This document shows positions 17,178 through 24,219 of a DNA stretch of 64,000 bases, one piece after another. The DNA is from an uncultured Rhodopila sp. Its GTDB lineage: Bacteria > Pseudomonadota > Alphaproteobacteria > Acetobacterales > Acetobacteraceae. Position numbers and translations under genes: made by a program. The DNA is taken from assembly GCF_903915725.1 (NCBI RefSeq), contig NZ_CAIWTY010000079.1:38138-102137 (forward strand), written 5' to 3'. The stretch's first letter is position 1, and every line of letters starts with the position of its first letter. The notes under the pieces were generated by a model. The model searched no databases, was not told the DNA's origin, and was given only the letters and a program-made list of their open reading frames with translations.

Positions 17178-17348
17178 AGGTTTCCTCTCTCACAACTGCT
17201 CGGATCAATCGACCCGGCGACAGGTGAACGGAGTGCGCACAAACCGGTTGGTTCAAAACTTATGTGAGTCTGACGAGGGATTACGCCGCATTCGTGTGGA
17301 TCAGGTATTAAGAATGCGCTTTCCCGCCACGGTTTTCGCAAACCCGCA

Positions 17349-18998
17349 TCAGGCGACCGACAGCTTTGCCGAACCGGGCGGTGCCGGCTGGTGCGCGTGC
17401 AGATACTCCTGCGGGTCCACCGCCAAATACCGCGCCGGCCGATCGGCCGCGTGCTGAAAGACCGAGAGCGCAGCGAGGACGCGCTTGTCGTCTTCGGACA
17501 GCCGTGTTGCCTCGCGCAGATGGTCGGTCCAGTTTTCCATCGACCAGACCTCGACCCATTCCTCCGGATGCGCAACGTCCTCGTAGACCTGCCAGAACAA
17601 GGCGCCGGCACGGCCGCGGACGTGATGCACTTCATTCATCAGGCGCAGGAATTCCATGCGCCGCAGCGCATCGACACGGTAATTGGCGATTTCCATGATC
17701 CGGCCGCGCGTGCTCCGCAGCAGCGGCGCGAGTTCGGGGGCGGGAGCCTCCGGCAGCGGCGCCGGTTCCTGCGCGGCGGCCGACGGCGGCCGCACGATCG
17801 CCTCGATGCTGAAGAAGCGCGCGAACACCGTCAGGGCAAGGCCGACGGCCGCGGCGGCCAGGAAGGTGTCGGACAAGCCGATTCGCCCTCCCAGCCAGCC
17901 CCAGCCGAAAGACCCGATGGTCAGCGCGCCGTTCTGCGACAATTGGTAGATCGACAGCGCCCGCGCCCGCACCCAGGACGGGCAGACAAGCTGCGCCGCC
18001 GCCTGGATGGTGGCAAAGGCTGAGGTCCAGCCCAGTCCGAACAGGAACATGCCGAAGGCGACGGGCAGCCAGTGATGCGAGACGCCGATAACAGCTATGC
18101 CAGCGCAGGACAGCAGCGAGCAGATCACCACAGTGGTCCCGCGCGACAGCCTGGCGCGCACGATCGGCAGCAGCATGCCGGAAGTGACCCCGCCGATGCC
18201 CATCATGCCCAGGATCACGCCGTACATGCCGGGGCCAAGATCGAGGTCCCGCCGCACGAACAGCGGCAGCAACGCCCACGGCGCCGAGGCCGGGATGGCA
18301 TACGACGCCGTGCGCACCATAGCCGCCTGGATCGCCGGGGTGTTGCGCACGAATCGCGCGCCGGCACGCATGGCGGAGACGAAACGCTCACGCGGCAGGC
18401 CGGTGAAGCGGCGCTCGCGGTTCCAGGACAACAGTGCCGCGATCACCGCCAGGATGGACACCGCGTACAGCGAGAACGCCAGGCTGGAGCCGCCGATGAG
18501 GATCAGGGCGCCGGCAATGGCCGGGCCGACGGCGCGGGTCAGGTTGAAGCCGATGCCGTTCAGGGCGATCGCCTGCACCATGTCCTCACGCGGGACCAGT
18601 TCGGGGACGATGGCGCTCCAGGCCGGGCTGGTCAGGGCGGAGCCGATGCCGATGGCGAAGGTCAGCACCAGCAGCCAGCCGGCATTCATCATGTGGCTGA
18701 GCGTCAGGATCGCCAGCAGGGCTGCGGCCGAGATCGTCCAGACCTGGGCGCCAATCAGGAACACGCGGCGATCGACGATGTCAGCCAGCGCGCCGCCCGG
18801 CAGCGCCAGCAGGAATACCGGCATGATGGTCGCCGCCTGCACCGCGGCGACGATCAGCGGCTGCGGCGCCAGGCTCGTCATCAGCCAGCCGGCGCCGGTG
18901 TTCTGCAGCCACATCCCCAGCCAGCCGACGACGGTGGCGATCCACAGCGTGCGGAAGGTGCCGTTGCGCAGCGGCACCAGGGCGGCCGGCAGCGGCAT
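17349..18998 (-). CDS. MFS transporter of the MFS_3/enterobactin-exporter type with C-terminal extension
   Basis: The 549-residue protein has the twelve-helix MFS core (about 1-410) with EntS-like features (LVPLRNGTFRTLWIATVVGW, ALPGGALADIVDRR). A soluble C-terminal domain of about 110 residues (LRRMEFLRLMNEVHHVRGR, WVEVWSMENWTDHLRE) resembles the monooxygenase-like ferredoxin fold fused in the PF05977 family. The substrate is unknown; relatives export siderophores or drugs. The start overlaps the yceI-like stop as TGATG, so both genes are coupled. An upstream in-frame start would only extend into yceI. Confidence 0.88.
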   Translation of the reverse strand: MPLPAALVPLRNGTFRTLWIATVVGWLGMWLQNTGAGWLMTSLAPQPLIVAAVQAATIMPVFLLALPGGALADIVDRRVFLIGAQVWTISAAALLAILTLSHMMNAGWLLVLTFAIGIGSALTSPAWSAIVPELVPREDMVQAIALNGIGFNLTRAVGPAIAGALILIGGSSLAFSLYAVSILAVIAALLSWNRERRFTGLPRERFVSAMRAGARFVRNTPAIQAAMVRTASYAIPASAPWALLPLFVRRDLDLGPGMYGVILGMMGIGGVTSGMLLPIVRARLSRGTTVVICSLLSCAGIAVIGVSHHWLPVAFGMFLFGLGWTSAFATIQAAAQLVCPSWVRARALSIYQLSQNGALTIGSFGWGWLGGRIGLSDTFLAAAAVGLALTVFARFFSIEAIVRPPSAAAQEPAPLPEAPAPELAPLLRSTRGRIMEIANYRVDALRRMEFLRLMNEVHHVRGRAGALFWQVYEDVAHPEEWVEVWSMENWTDHLREATRLSEDDKRVLAALSVFQHAADRPARYLAVDPQEYLHAHQPAPPGSAKLSVA

Positions 18999-19567
18999 CA
19001 GGTATGCGGTCCGTTGGCCGGGTTGGGGAAGGCGACGCGGATGCGCACGGTCGAGCCCGCGGTGAAGCGGCGCGCGGTCATGCCCCACTCGGCCCGCTTT
19101 AGCTGGCCGCTGAACACGAGAGTGCCGGCCGATGGGCTGGACTCGATGTCGAGGGTGAAGGGATGGTTCTGGCCGTGCAGCAAAAGGCTGCCGGTGACCC
19201 GGTCGCCTTCACAGCTGCCGTGGAACGCCAGGTCGGGGAATTGCGCCACGTCCATGAACTCGGGGCCGGTGATGCCGTCGCGGACGGAGGTCTCGGACAT
19301 GGCCAGGCTGGCGGCGTCGATTTCCAGCACCACCTGGCAAACGTTCGGGTTGGCCGAGTCGGTGCGCATCCAGCCGTGGAAGCGGGTGAACTGGCCGTCG
19401 AACGGGATCAGGCCGAGGCCGTAGGCGCGCAGCTCGACCCGGCTGGCGGGCGGCAGCAGGGCCAGCGGCGCGGCCCGGGCGGGCAGAGCGGCGATCAGCA
19501 GGAGAAGCAGGAATCGCCATGTGCGCGGCGGTTCCGCCGCGTGTTTCCCTGGACGTCGTCTGGCCAC
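18998..19567 (-). CDS. YceI family periplasmic protein
   Basis: The product has a hydrophobic leader (WRFLLLLLIAALPARAAP) and the YceI lipocalin-like beta-barrel (SRVELRAYGLGLIPFDGQFT through SLLLHGQNHPFTL). YceI barrels bind isoprenoid or other lipophilic molecules in the periplasm; the ligand here is unknown. The GTG at 19567 gives 189 residues and avoids overlap with the divergent flavin reductase; an ATG at 19636 would overlap that gene and add an unlikely leader extension, so the start is uncertain. It is coupled to the downstream MFS gene. Confidence 0.85.
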   Translation of the reverse strand: MARRRPGKHAAEPPRTWRFLLLLLIAALPARAAPLALLPPASRVELRAYGLGLIPFDGQFTRFHGWMRTDSANPNVCQVVLEIDAASLAMSETSVRDGITGPEFMDVAQFPDLAFHGSCEGDRVTGSLLLHGQNHPFTLDIESSPSAGTLVFSGQLKRAEWGMTARRFTAGSTVRIRVAFPNPANGPHT

Positions 19568-19609
19568 TGTGTTGAACCTGCTGCATAGTCCGGAACGAGC
19601 TTTAAAAGG

Positions 19610-20104
19610 ATGCACGCCGTGCCCGTGGAGAAGCAAGCCTACCGTGAGGCGATGGCGCGACTTGGCGCCGCGGTGAACGTCGTCACCACGGACGGCCCCG
19701 GCGGCCGGGCGGGCTTCACCGCCAGTTCGGTGTGCAGCGTGACGGATACGCCGCCGACTTTACTGGTGTGCGCCAACCGCTCGAACGACTCGTATGCGGC
19801 GATGCGGGCGAACGGGGTGCTGTGCGTGAATACGCTGACTCCGGCGCAGCAGGGGCTGTCACCGATGTTCGCCGGGATGACGCAGCACGCGATGAACGAG
19901 CGGTTCGACGGCTATGCGTGGCACCGGCTGGAGACCGGATCGCCGGTGCTGGACCAGGCGGTGGCGGTGTTCGATTGCCGGATCACGCAGGTGGTGGAGG
20001 TGGGGACGCACGATGTGTTTTTCTGCTCGGTCGAGGCGGTGCGGACGGGCACGGCGCATGAGGGGCTGATTTACTATGGGCGGGGGTATCACCGGGTCGG
20101 GTGA
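19610..20104 (+). CDS. Flavin reductase domain protein (RutF/HpaC-like)
   Basis: The 164-residue product fits the FMN-dependent NADH:flavin reductase family that supplies reduced flavin to two-component monooxygenases. Typical elements are [39 protein letters not shown] and the C-terminal [12 protein letters not shown]. RutF is the closest by eye, but no other rut genes are present, so the partner monooxygenase must be elsewhere. The gene is divergent from the yceI-like gene with a gap of about 42 bases and directly precedes the restriction-modification patch. Confidence 0.88.
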   Translation: MHAVPVEKQAYREAMARLGAAVNVVTTDGPGGRAGFTASSVCSVTDTPPTLLVCANRSNDSYAAMRANGVLCVNTLTPAQQGLSPMFAGMTQHAMNERFDGYAWHRLETGSPVLDQAVAVFDCRITQVVEVGTHDVFFCSVEAVRTGTAHEGLIYYGRGYHRVG

Positions 20105-20119
20105 AGTATTCTGAATACT
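20105..20119. promoter_or_regulatory. 15-bp perfect palindrome upstream of the restriction-modification genes
   Basis: AGTATTC and GAATACT flank a single central T, giving 7-bp perfect arms directly after the flavin reductase stop. AT-rich palindromes are rare in this GC-rich window. It lies about 215 bases upstream of the DNA methyltransferase start and could be an operator or part of a recombination junction. Confidence 0.45.
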
Positions 20120-20334
20120 GGCGTGTGCATTGCATAGGGCTTCTGGTGAATCCCGACCCGACGGCAAGAATTCGCAGCTTTTTGTAGCGCATTCGCCAGT
20201 CACAATGATATAGTGACGTAGGGTCTTGAAGATATACTTTGGCCGCTCTCCTTGGACAACGATCAGTTGTTGAGCGGGGAGCGGCTCGTTACTATCGGTC
20301 CTTGTGCCGAGTCGATTTGGAGGCATCGCCGCGA

Positions 20335-21390
20335 ATGAACCAGGTTGCCCGCTTCCCGCTCTTGGCGCCGGTTATCGGCGAGGCTGTCAGCCTGACCCTG
20401 AACCAGGCCGACATCCTCAAGCCTAGCTCCGGGTTGTCGCCCTATTGGAGCGGCTCCGGCGGCCTGCTGTTCGCAGACGACTGCATGAACATCCTGCCGA
20501 GGCTGCGTGACGCTTCGGTCGATACGGTCTTCGCCGATCCGCCGTTCAATCTGGGAAAGCTTTACGGTCGCAACACCGATGACGACCTCGCGGAGGAGAA
20601 ATATCTGGCGTGGTGCGAAACGTGGCTCGCTGAGTGCATTCGCGTCCTGAAGCCTGGGGGATCGCTGTTCCTCTACAACCTTCCCAAGTGGAATATCCCG
20701 CTGGGGGCGTTCCTGTCGAAGCACCTGACCTTTCGGCACTGGATTGCGATTGAGCATAAAAGTAGTCTGCCGATCGAGGGGCGATTGTACCCCGCTCATT
20801 ACAGCCTGCTGTACTATTCCAAGGGAAAGCCCAAGACGTTCTCGCGTATCCGGACGCCAATCCTGACCTGCCGTCACTGCGACGGCGAGATTCGCGACTA
20901 CGGCGGCCACCGCCATGCGATGAACCCGAACGGGGTGAACCTGATGGATGTCTGGACGGACATTCCTCCGGTCAGGCACGGCAAGTTCAAGTCGGCGAAG
21001 CGGCCGGCTAACGCCCTGTCAACGAAGATACTGGATCGGGTCGTCGAGATGACGACGGCGCCCGGAGAGATCGTGCTCGATCCTTTCGGCGGATCGGGTA
21101 CCACCTTTGCTGTGGCCGTCGACAAAGGGCGCCGTTGGATCGGAATCGAGATTGACTTTGCCGACGTAATAGTTGAACGGCTCACCGAAGGGGCCATCAT
21201 GCCTCACAAGAACAGCGATTTCGTTGAAGAGAGGCTGAGTGGCGCTGTTAAGGGAGCCGACGGATTACGACGCCGTCGTGCGGGTGATCCAGAGGCGGGG
21301 GCTGGAAGCGGTTTACGCGGAGTTGCTGCTGATCCTCGGCCGGGTCCGGATCGTAGTGCTCCAGGAAAGAAACGCCAACGGCGCGGCTGA
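20335..21390 (+). CDS. Site-specific DNA methyltransferase (beta class, adenine-N6 or cytosine-N4)
   Basis: The 351-residue enzyme carries the catalytic motif IV, FADPPFNLGKLY (DPPF at 68-71), before the SAM-binding motif I, LDPFGGSGTTFAVAV (251-257). That order defines the beta class of amino-methyltransferases, which includes CcrM. A CxxC pair (CRHC at 179-182) lies between. It is the modification half of a type II restriction-modification system with the overlapping endonuclease gene downstream. The ATG follows TTGGAGG at 11 bases. The last 50 or so codons (after about residue 305) overlap the endonuclease gene in another frame and read as Arg/Gly-rich, so the natural protein may end there or this tail may be non-conserved. 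Confidence 0.88.
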   Translation: MNQVARFPLLAPVIGEAVSLTLNQADILKPSSGLSPYWSGSGGLLFADDCMNILPRLRDASVDTVFADPPFNLGKLYGRNTDDDLAEEKYLAWCETWLAECIRVLKPGGSLFLYNLPKWNIPLGAFLSKHLTFRHWIAIEHKSSLPIEGRLYPAHYSLLYYSKGKPKTFSRIRTPILTCRHCDGEIRDYGGHRHAMNPNGVNLMDVWTDIPPVRHGKFKSAKRPANALSTKILDRVVEMTTAPGEIVLDPFGGSGTTFAVAVDKGRRWIGIEIDFADVIVERLTEGAIMPHKNSDFVEERLSGAVKGADGLRRRRAGDPEAGAGSGLRGVAADPRPGPDRSAPGKKRQRRG

Positions 21391-21835
21391 CATCCGCGAG
21401 CGAATAGATTCGAGTTTCGATCAGGCCGGCGGATGGACGAAAACCCAGGTTGGTGGCGTTGATTGGGTCAAGGAGATAACGCTTCGGGCCGGCAACCAGG
21501 TTGCGATCGCGGCGCTCGGCGTGGAGGTTCAGGTGTCCGGGCGGAGCACGATGCTCTATCGCGATGTTTCGCATCTTCGGGAAAGCTTGAGGGACGCGAA
21601 AATCGATGCGGGCGTGATCGTCGTCCCGGATGATGATCTGGCTTACTATCTGACCGACCGCACGCCGTCTCTGCGGGAGGCAATCGAAACCATAACGGAC
21701 GTAAAGGCTACCGACGTCCCGATCCGGCTGCTGCCGATCGGCATGGATGGCTTTGGCGATCGGGCGTTGCCGAAAAAAAAGACCAACCGGGGGACCGGTA
21801 CAGGGCGGGGAATCAGCAAAAAGGCAGCGGATTAG
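21239..21835 (+). CDS. BglII/BstYI-like type II restriction endonuclease
   Basis: The 198-residue product resembles the BglII family (GATC-centred recognition). The catalytic segment reads ALGVEVQVSGRSTMLYRDV, matching the EVQ of BglII (Glu96 and Gln98 here), with Asp75 in GGVDWVKEI as a candidate third acidic residue. The C-terminal ATDVPIRLLPIGMDGFGD aligns with the end of BglII (DVPIRLVGLIEDF). The start is GTG after GAGAGG and overlaps the methyltransferase gene by 152 bases in a different frame. Recognition specificity cannot be read directly. No Vsr or C-protein gene is adjacent. Confidence 0.82.
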   Translation: MALLREPTDYDAVVRVIQRRGLEAVYAELLLILGRVRIVVLQERNANGAADIRERIDSSFDQAGGWTKTQVGGVDWVKEITLRAGNQVAIAALGVEVQVSGRSTMLYRDVSHLRESLRDAKIDAGVIVVPDDDLAYYLTDRTPSLREAIETITDVKATDVPIRLLPIGMDGFGDRALPKKKTNRGTGTGRGISKKAAD

Positions 21836-21891
21836 CAGCAGTTCGTGATCTGGCGGGGTCTGAGGTGATCTCGCGGACGCCGGACCACGTA

Positions 21892-22029
21892 TCAATGAGG
21901 CAATAATCGGGGCGACCCCTCCACGAAGAGGGCCGGCTCAAAAATTGACCACCAGCAAGTCGGTGTCGCTGATGACTCGTCCTTCAAGGCTGCGCTGACA
22001 AAGACGTTTGTATCGACAACAACCCTCAT
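21892..22029 (-). pseudogene. Truncated PIN-domain toxin remnant
   Basis: The ATG overlaps the antitoxin stop (ATGA), as in intact toxin-antitoxin pairs, and the product begins MRVVVDTNVFVSAALKDES, the canonical N-terminus of PIN nucleases with the first catalytic Asp. After about 20 residues the sequence loses similarity and stops at codon 46, against about 130-140 codons for an intact toxin. The remaining acidic residues of the active site are missing. The break lies next to the restriction endonuclease gene, so insertion of that patch probably deleted the toxin. Confidence 0.75.
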
Positions 22030-22259
22030 CCAAGGCGCGGCTCAATTGCCTGCTGCGCCTGCTTGATGAGCCGATCGATATCGTCATCGGTGAGACCGGC
22101 GGCGACCACGCGAGCGCGGGACTCCCGGCGGCCCGGGATCAGTTCCCGCTCCGGCTCGATCGTGAGCGTCACGCGTTCGTCGGAGCTGATACCGCGGCGC
22201 CTCAGCTTCTCCGCGACTTCTCCGGCCGTAATCTCAATCACATCAGGTGTTGCCCCCAC
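22026..22259 (-). CDS. Antitoxin-like protein of a PIN-type toxin-antitoxin pair
   Basis: The 77-residue product reads DVIEITAGEVAEKLRRRG, SSDERVTLTIEPERELIPG, then TDDDIDRLIKQAQQAIEPRLG: a short DNA-binding-like N-terminus and a charged helical tail that would wrap a toxin. This is typical of small antitoxins placed before PIN toxins. The chosen GTG follows AAAGGA at nine bases; a GTG 42 bases upstream is possible. The gene is intact although its toxin is truncated, so it is an orphan antitoxin. Confidence 0.7.
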   Translation of the reverse strand: MGATPDVIEITAGEVAEKLRRRGISSDERVTLTIEPERELIPGRRESRARVVAAGLTDDDIDRLIKQAQQAIEPRLG

Positions 22260-22418
22260 AGCGATCCGTCCTTTCCAAAACGAAACCGGCGGAGCCGGCA
22301 CCCCTGCCGGCCAAACCGTCAGCCTATTATGGCACAGAAACGTTCACTGGCGGCAAATCCTGTCGGAGCAGCGCGCCGGCCCGTCACCAATGCCGAGCGC
22401 GCTCAGCCGGGACGCAAC

Positions 22419-22444
22419 CGGGGGGACCGCGACCGATCCCCCCG
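22419..22444 (-). terminator. G/C hairpin beyond the 3' end of the branched-chain amino-acid binding protein gene
   Basis: CGGGGGGA at 22419-22426 pairs with TCCCCCCG at 22437-22444 around a ten-base loop, nine bases beyond the stop of the minus-strand gene. No T-run follows, so it could be a mRNA-stabilising hairpin or a weak terminator. Confidence 0.4.
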
Positions 22445-22452
22445 CGGCCAGC

Positions 22453-23589
22453 TTACATCTGTGCGTAACTGCCGCTCTTCCAGACATAGAACACGTACCC
22501 GCCGCCGGTCGTGTCGCCCTTCTTGTCGAAGCTGACCGGCCCGATCACGCTCGGCCAGTTCCCGGCAGCCTTCAGTTCCGTCGCCACCTTCTTCGGATCG
22601 GTTGTGCCCGCCTTCTTCACTGCATCCGCCCAGACCTGAACTGCGGCATACGTGTAAAGCACATACCCTTCCGGATCGATGTTCTTCGCCTTGAACTCCT
22701 GCACCACATTCGCCGCGCTCTTCATCAGCCGCGGGTCGGGCGGAAAGGTCATCATCGTTCCAACCCCGGCATCCCCGGCGATCTGCCAGAACTCGTTTGT
22801 CACCAGCGCATCGCCGCCCACCAGAGTCGCCTTCAGCCCCTGCTCCTTGGCCTGGCGGATGATCAGCCCGGCTTCGGTATGGTAGCCGCCGACATAGATC
22901 ACCGACACGCCCGCCTCCTTCAGGCGGCTGACCAGCGACGAGTAGTCCTTCTCACCCGGCGTATAGGCGGTCGCCAACACTTCCTTGCCGCCCGCGGCGT
23001 GCAGCGCCTTCGCCGTCTCATCCGCCAGGCCTTTGCCGTAGGCGGAGTTGTCGTTCAGGATGGCGATCTTCTCGCCCTTGAAATGCTTCGCCAGATAGTC
23101 GCCGGCGACCTTGCCCTGCTCATCGTCGCGGCCGCAGACGCGGAACGTGTTCCAGCTACCCTCGTCGGTGTATTTCGGGTTGGTGGAGGCGGGCGAGATC
23201 TGCAGGATGCCCTCCTCGGAATACACCTTGCTGGCCGGGATCGAACTGCCGGAGCAGAAATGACCCGCCACCAGCTTCACGCCCTTGGAGGCAAGCTGGT
23301 TGGCCACCGACACCGCCTGCTTCGGGTCGCAGGCATCGTCGCCGACATCCAGCACGAGCTGCTTGCCCAGCACCCCGCCGGCCTTGTTCAAGTCGGCCAC
23401 CGCCTGCTCGGCGCCTTCCTTCATCTGCGAGCCAAACGCCGCATATTCGCCGGTGATCGGCCCGGCGACCGCGACATGGATCTGTTGTGCCCGGCCGGGC
23501 ATCGCCGCCCCGGTCAGCAGGATGGCAAAGGTAGCCGCGGCGCCCAGAAGGCCGACTCGCCGGCCCGGCTGCATGGATTGTTTCAGCAT
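22453..23589 (-). CDS. Branched-chain amino-acid ABC transporter substrate-binding protein (LivJ/LivK type)
   Basis: The 378-residue product has an export leader (VGLLGAAATFAILLTGAAMP, cleaved near GRAQ) and the Leu/Ile/Val-binding fold: HVAVAGPITGEYAAFGSQM, DDACDPKQAVSVANQL, AGHFCSGSSIPAS and ISPASTNPKYTD. Such proteins deliver branched-chain amino acids or other small amides to LivHMGF. None of those genes is adjacent, so this is an orphan binding protein. ATG 23589 is chosen because it opens the leader; the frame is open upstream but Arg-rich. Confidence 0.92.
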   Translation of the reverse strand: MLKQSMQPGRRVGLLGAAATFAILLTGAAMPGRAQQIHVAVAGPITGEYAAFGSQMKEGAEQAVADLNKAGGVLGKQLVLDVGDDACDPKQAVSVANQLASKGVKLVAGHFCSGSSIPASKVYSEEGILQISPASTNPKYTDEGSWNTFRVCGRDDEQGKVAGDYLAKHFKGEKIAILNDNSAYGKGLADETAKALHAAGGKEVLATAYTPGEKDYSSLVSRLKEAGVSVIYVGGYHTEAGLIIRQAKEQGLKATLVGGDALVTNEFWQIAGDAGVGTMMTFPPDPRLMKSAANVVQEFKAKNIDPEGYVLYTYAAVQVWADAVKKAGTTDPKKVATELKAAGNWPSVIGPVSFDKKGDTTGGGYVFYVWKSGSYAQM

Positions 23590-23809
23590 AGAGCATCCCC
23601 GTGATGTTGGCGCCGCGCGGTTGCGCCGGCGGCGCGCGATCATAGCCCGGAGTGCGAAACAGCGCCACAAAGCGATATAAACGGACCGATTGGCGGGTTT
23701 CGGGCCGCTTTCCCACGCGTCAGGCCGCCTTGTAGCGCAAGCCTTGTGAGCCAATAGTGGATATAATAGTAGCCGTAATCGTGAAAATTATGCCACAACA
23801 GCTAAAATA

Positions 23810-24109
23810 ATGTCCCTTCTGCTCGAATCACCCGCTGACATTTGCCGCTCCGTAGCCGATCGAGCGCGGGCAGCCCGCCTGGCGGCTAACCTGAGCCAGG
23901 AGGGGCTGGCCCAACGGTCCGGCGTCAGCCTCGGAACGCTGAAACGGTTTGAACGCAGCGGAGCTGCCTCGCTGGAGGCCTTGGCAAGGATTGCCCTGGC
24001 GTTGCGGATGGACACCGGGTTCGAAAAGCTGTTCCAGGCACCTCGCGTCACCTCCCTGGACGACGTCATCGCCGCACCGAGGAAGCGCCAAAGGGGAACG
24101 TCGAAATGA
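23810..24109 (+). CDS. HipB-like XRE family transcriptional regulator, orphan
   Basis: The 99-residue protein has a helix-turn-helix (LAANLSQEGLAQRSGVSLGT, LKRFERSGAASL) and a C-terminal tail, TSLDDVIAAPRKRQRG, typical of the DNA-binding partner in HipBA toxin-antitoxin pairs. The stop overlaps a following ATG (ATGA), where hipA would start, but that frame closes after 30 codons. The kinase toxin is therefore missing. Upstream, the 220-base gap to the divergent binding-protein gene is AT-rich with a TATAAT at 23762 but no well-spaced -35. Confidence 0.75.
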   Translation: MSLLLESPADICRSVADRARAARLAANLSQEGLAQRSGVSLGTLKRFERSGAASLEALARIALALRMDTGFEKLFQAPRVTSLDDVIAAPRKRQRGTSK

Positions 24110-24198
24110 GCCGGCGCCAGCGCATCCTGCAATTCTGTCGGGGCCATGACGAAGAAGGAACGAAGGCCCGGCCATTTCTCGGCCGCTGCCTATCCTGA
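24106..24198 (+). pseudogene. Short frame at the expected hipA position
   Basis: ATGA overlap with the HipB-like gene opens a 30-codon frame starting MSRRQRILQFCRGHDEEG, ending before the convergent trehalose synthase gene. It lacks any HipA feature. The sequence GGGGCCATGACGAAG inside it resembles the tail of the REP-like repeats in this window, so the toxin gene may have been replaced by repeat-containing DNA. Confidence 0.35.
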
Positions 24199-24219
24199 TC
24201 GCCGCGCCAACACCCGGCC

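Noticed and set aside
23762..23767. TATAAT as promoter of the HipB-like gene
   Set aside because: No -35 at usable spacing; TTG-containing hexamers lie 12 or 26 bases away.
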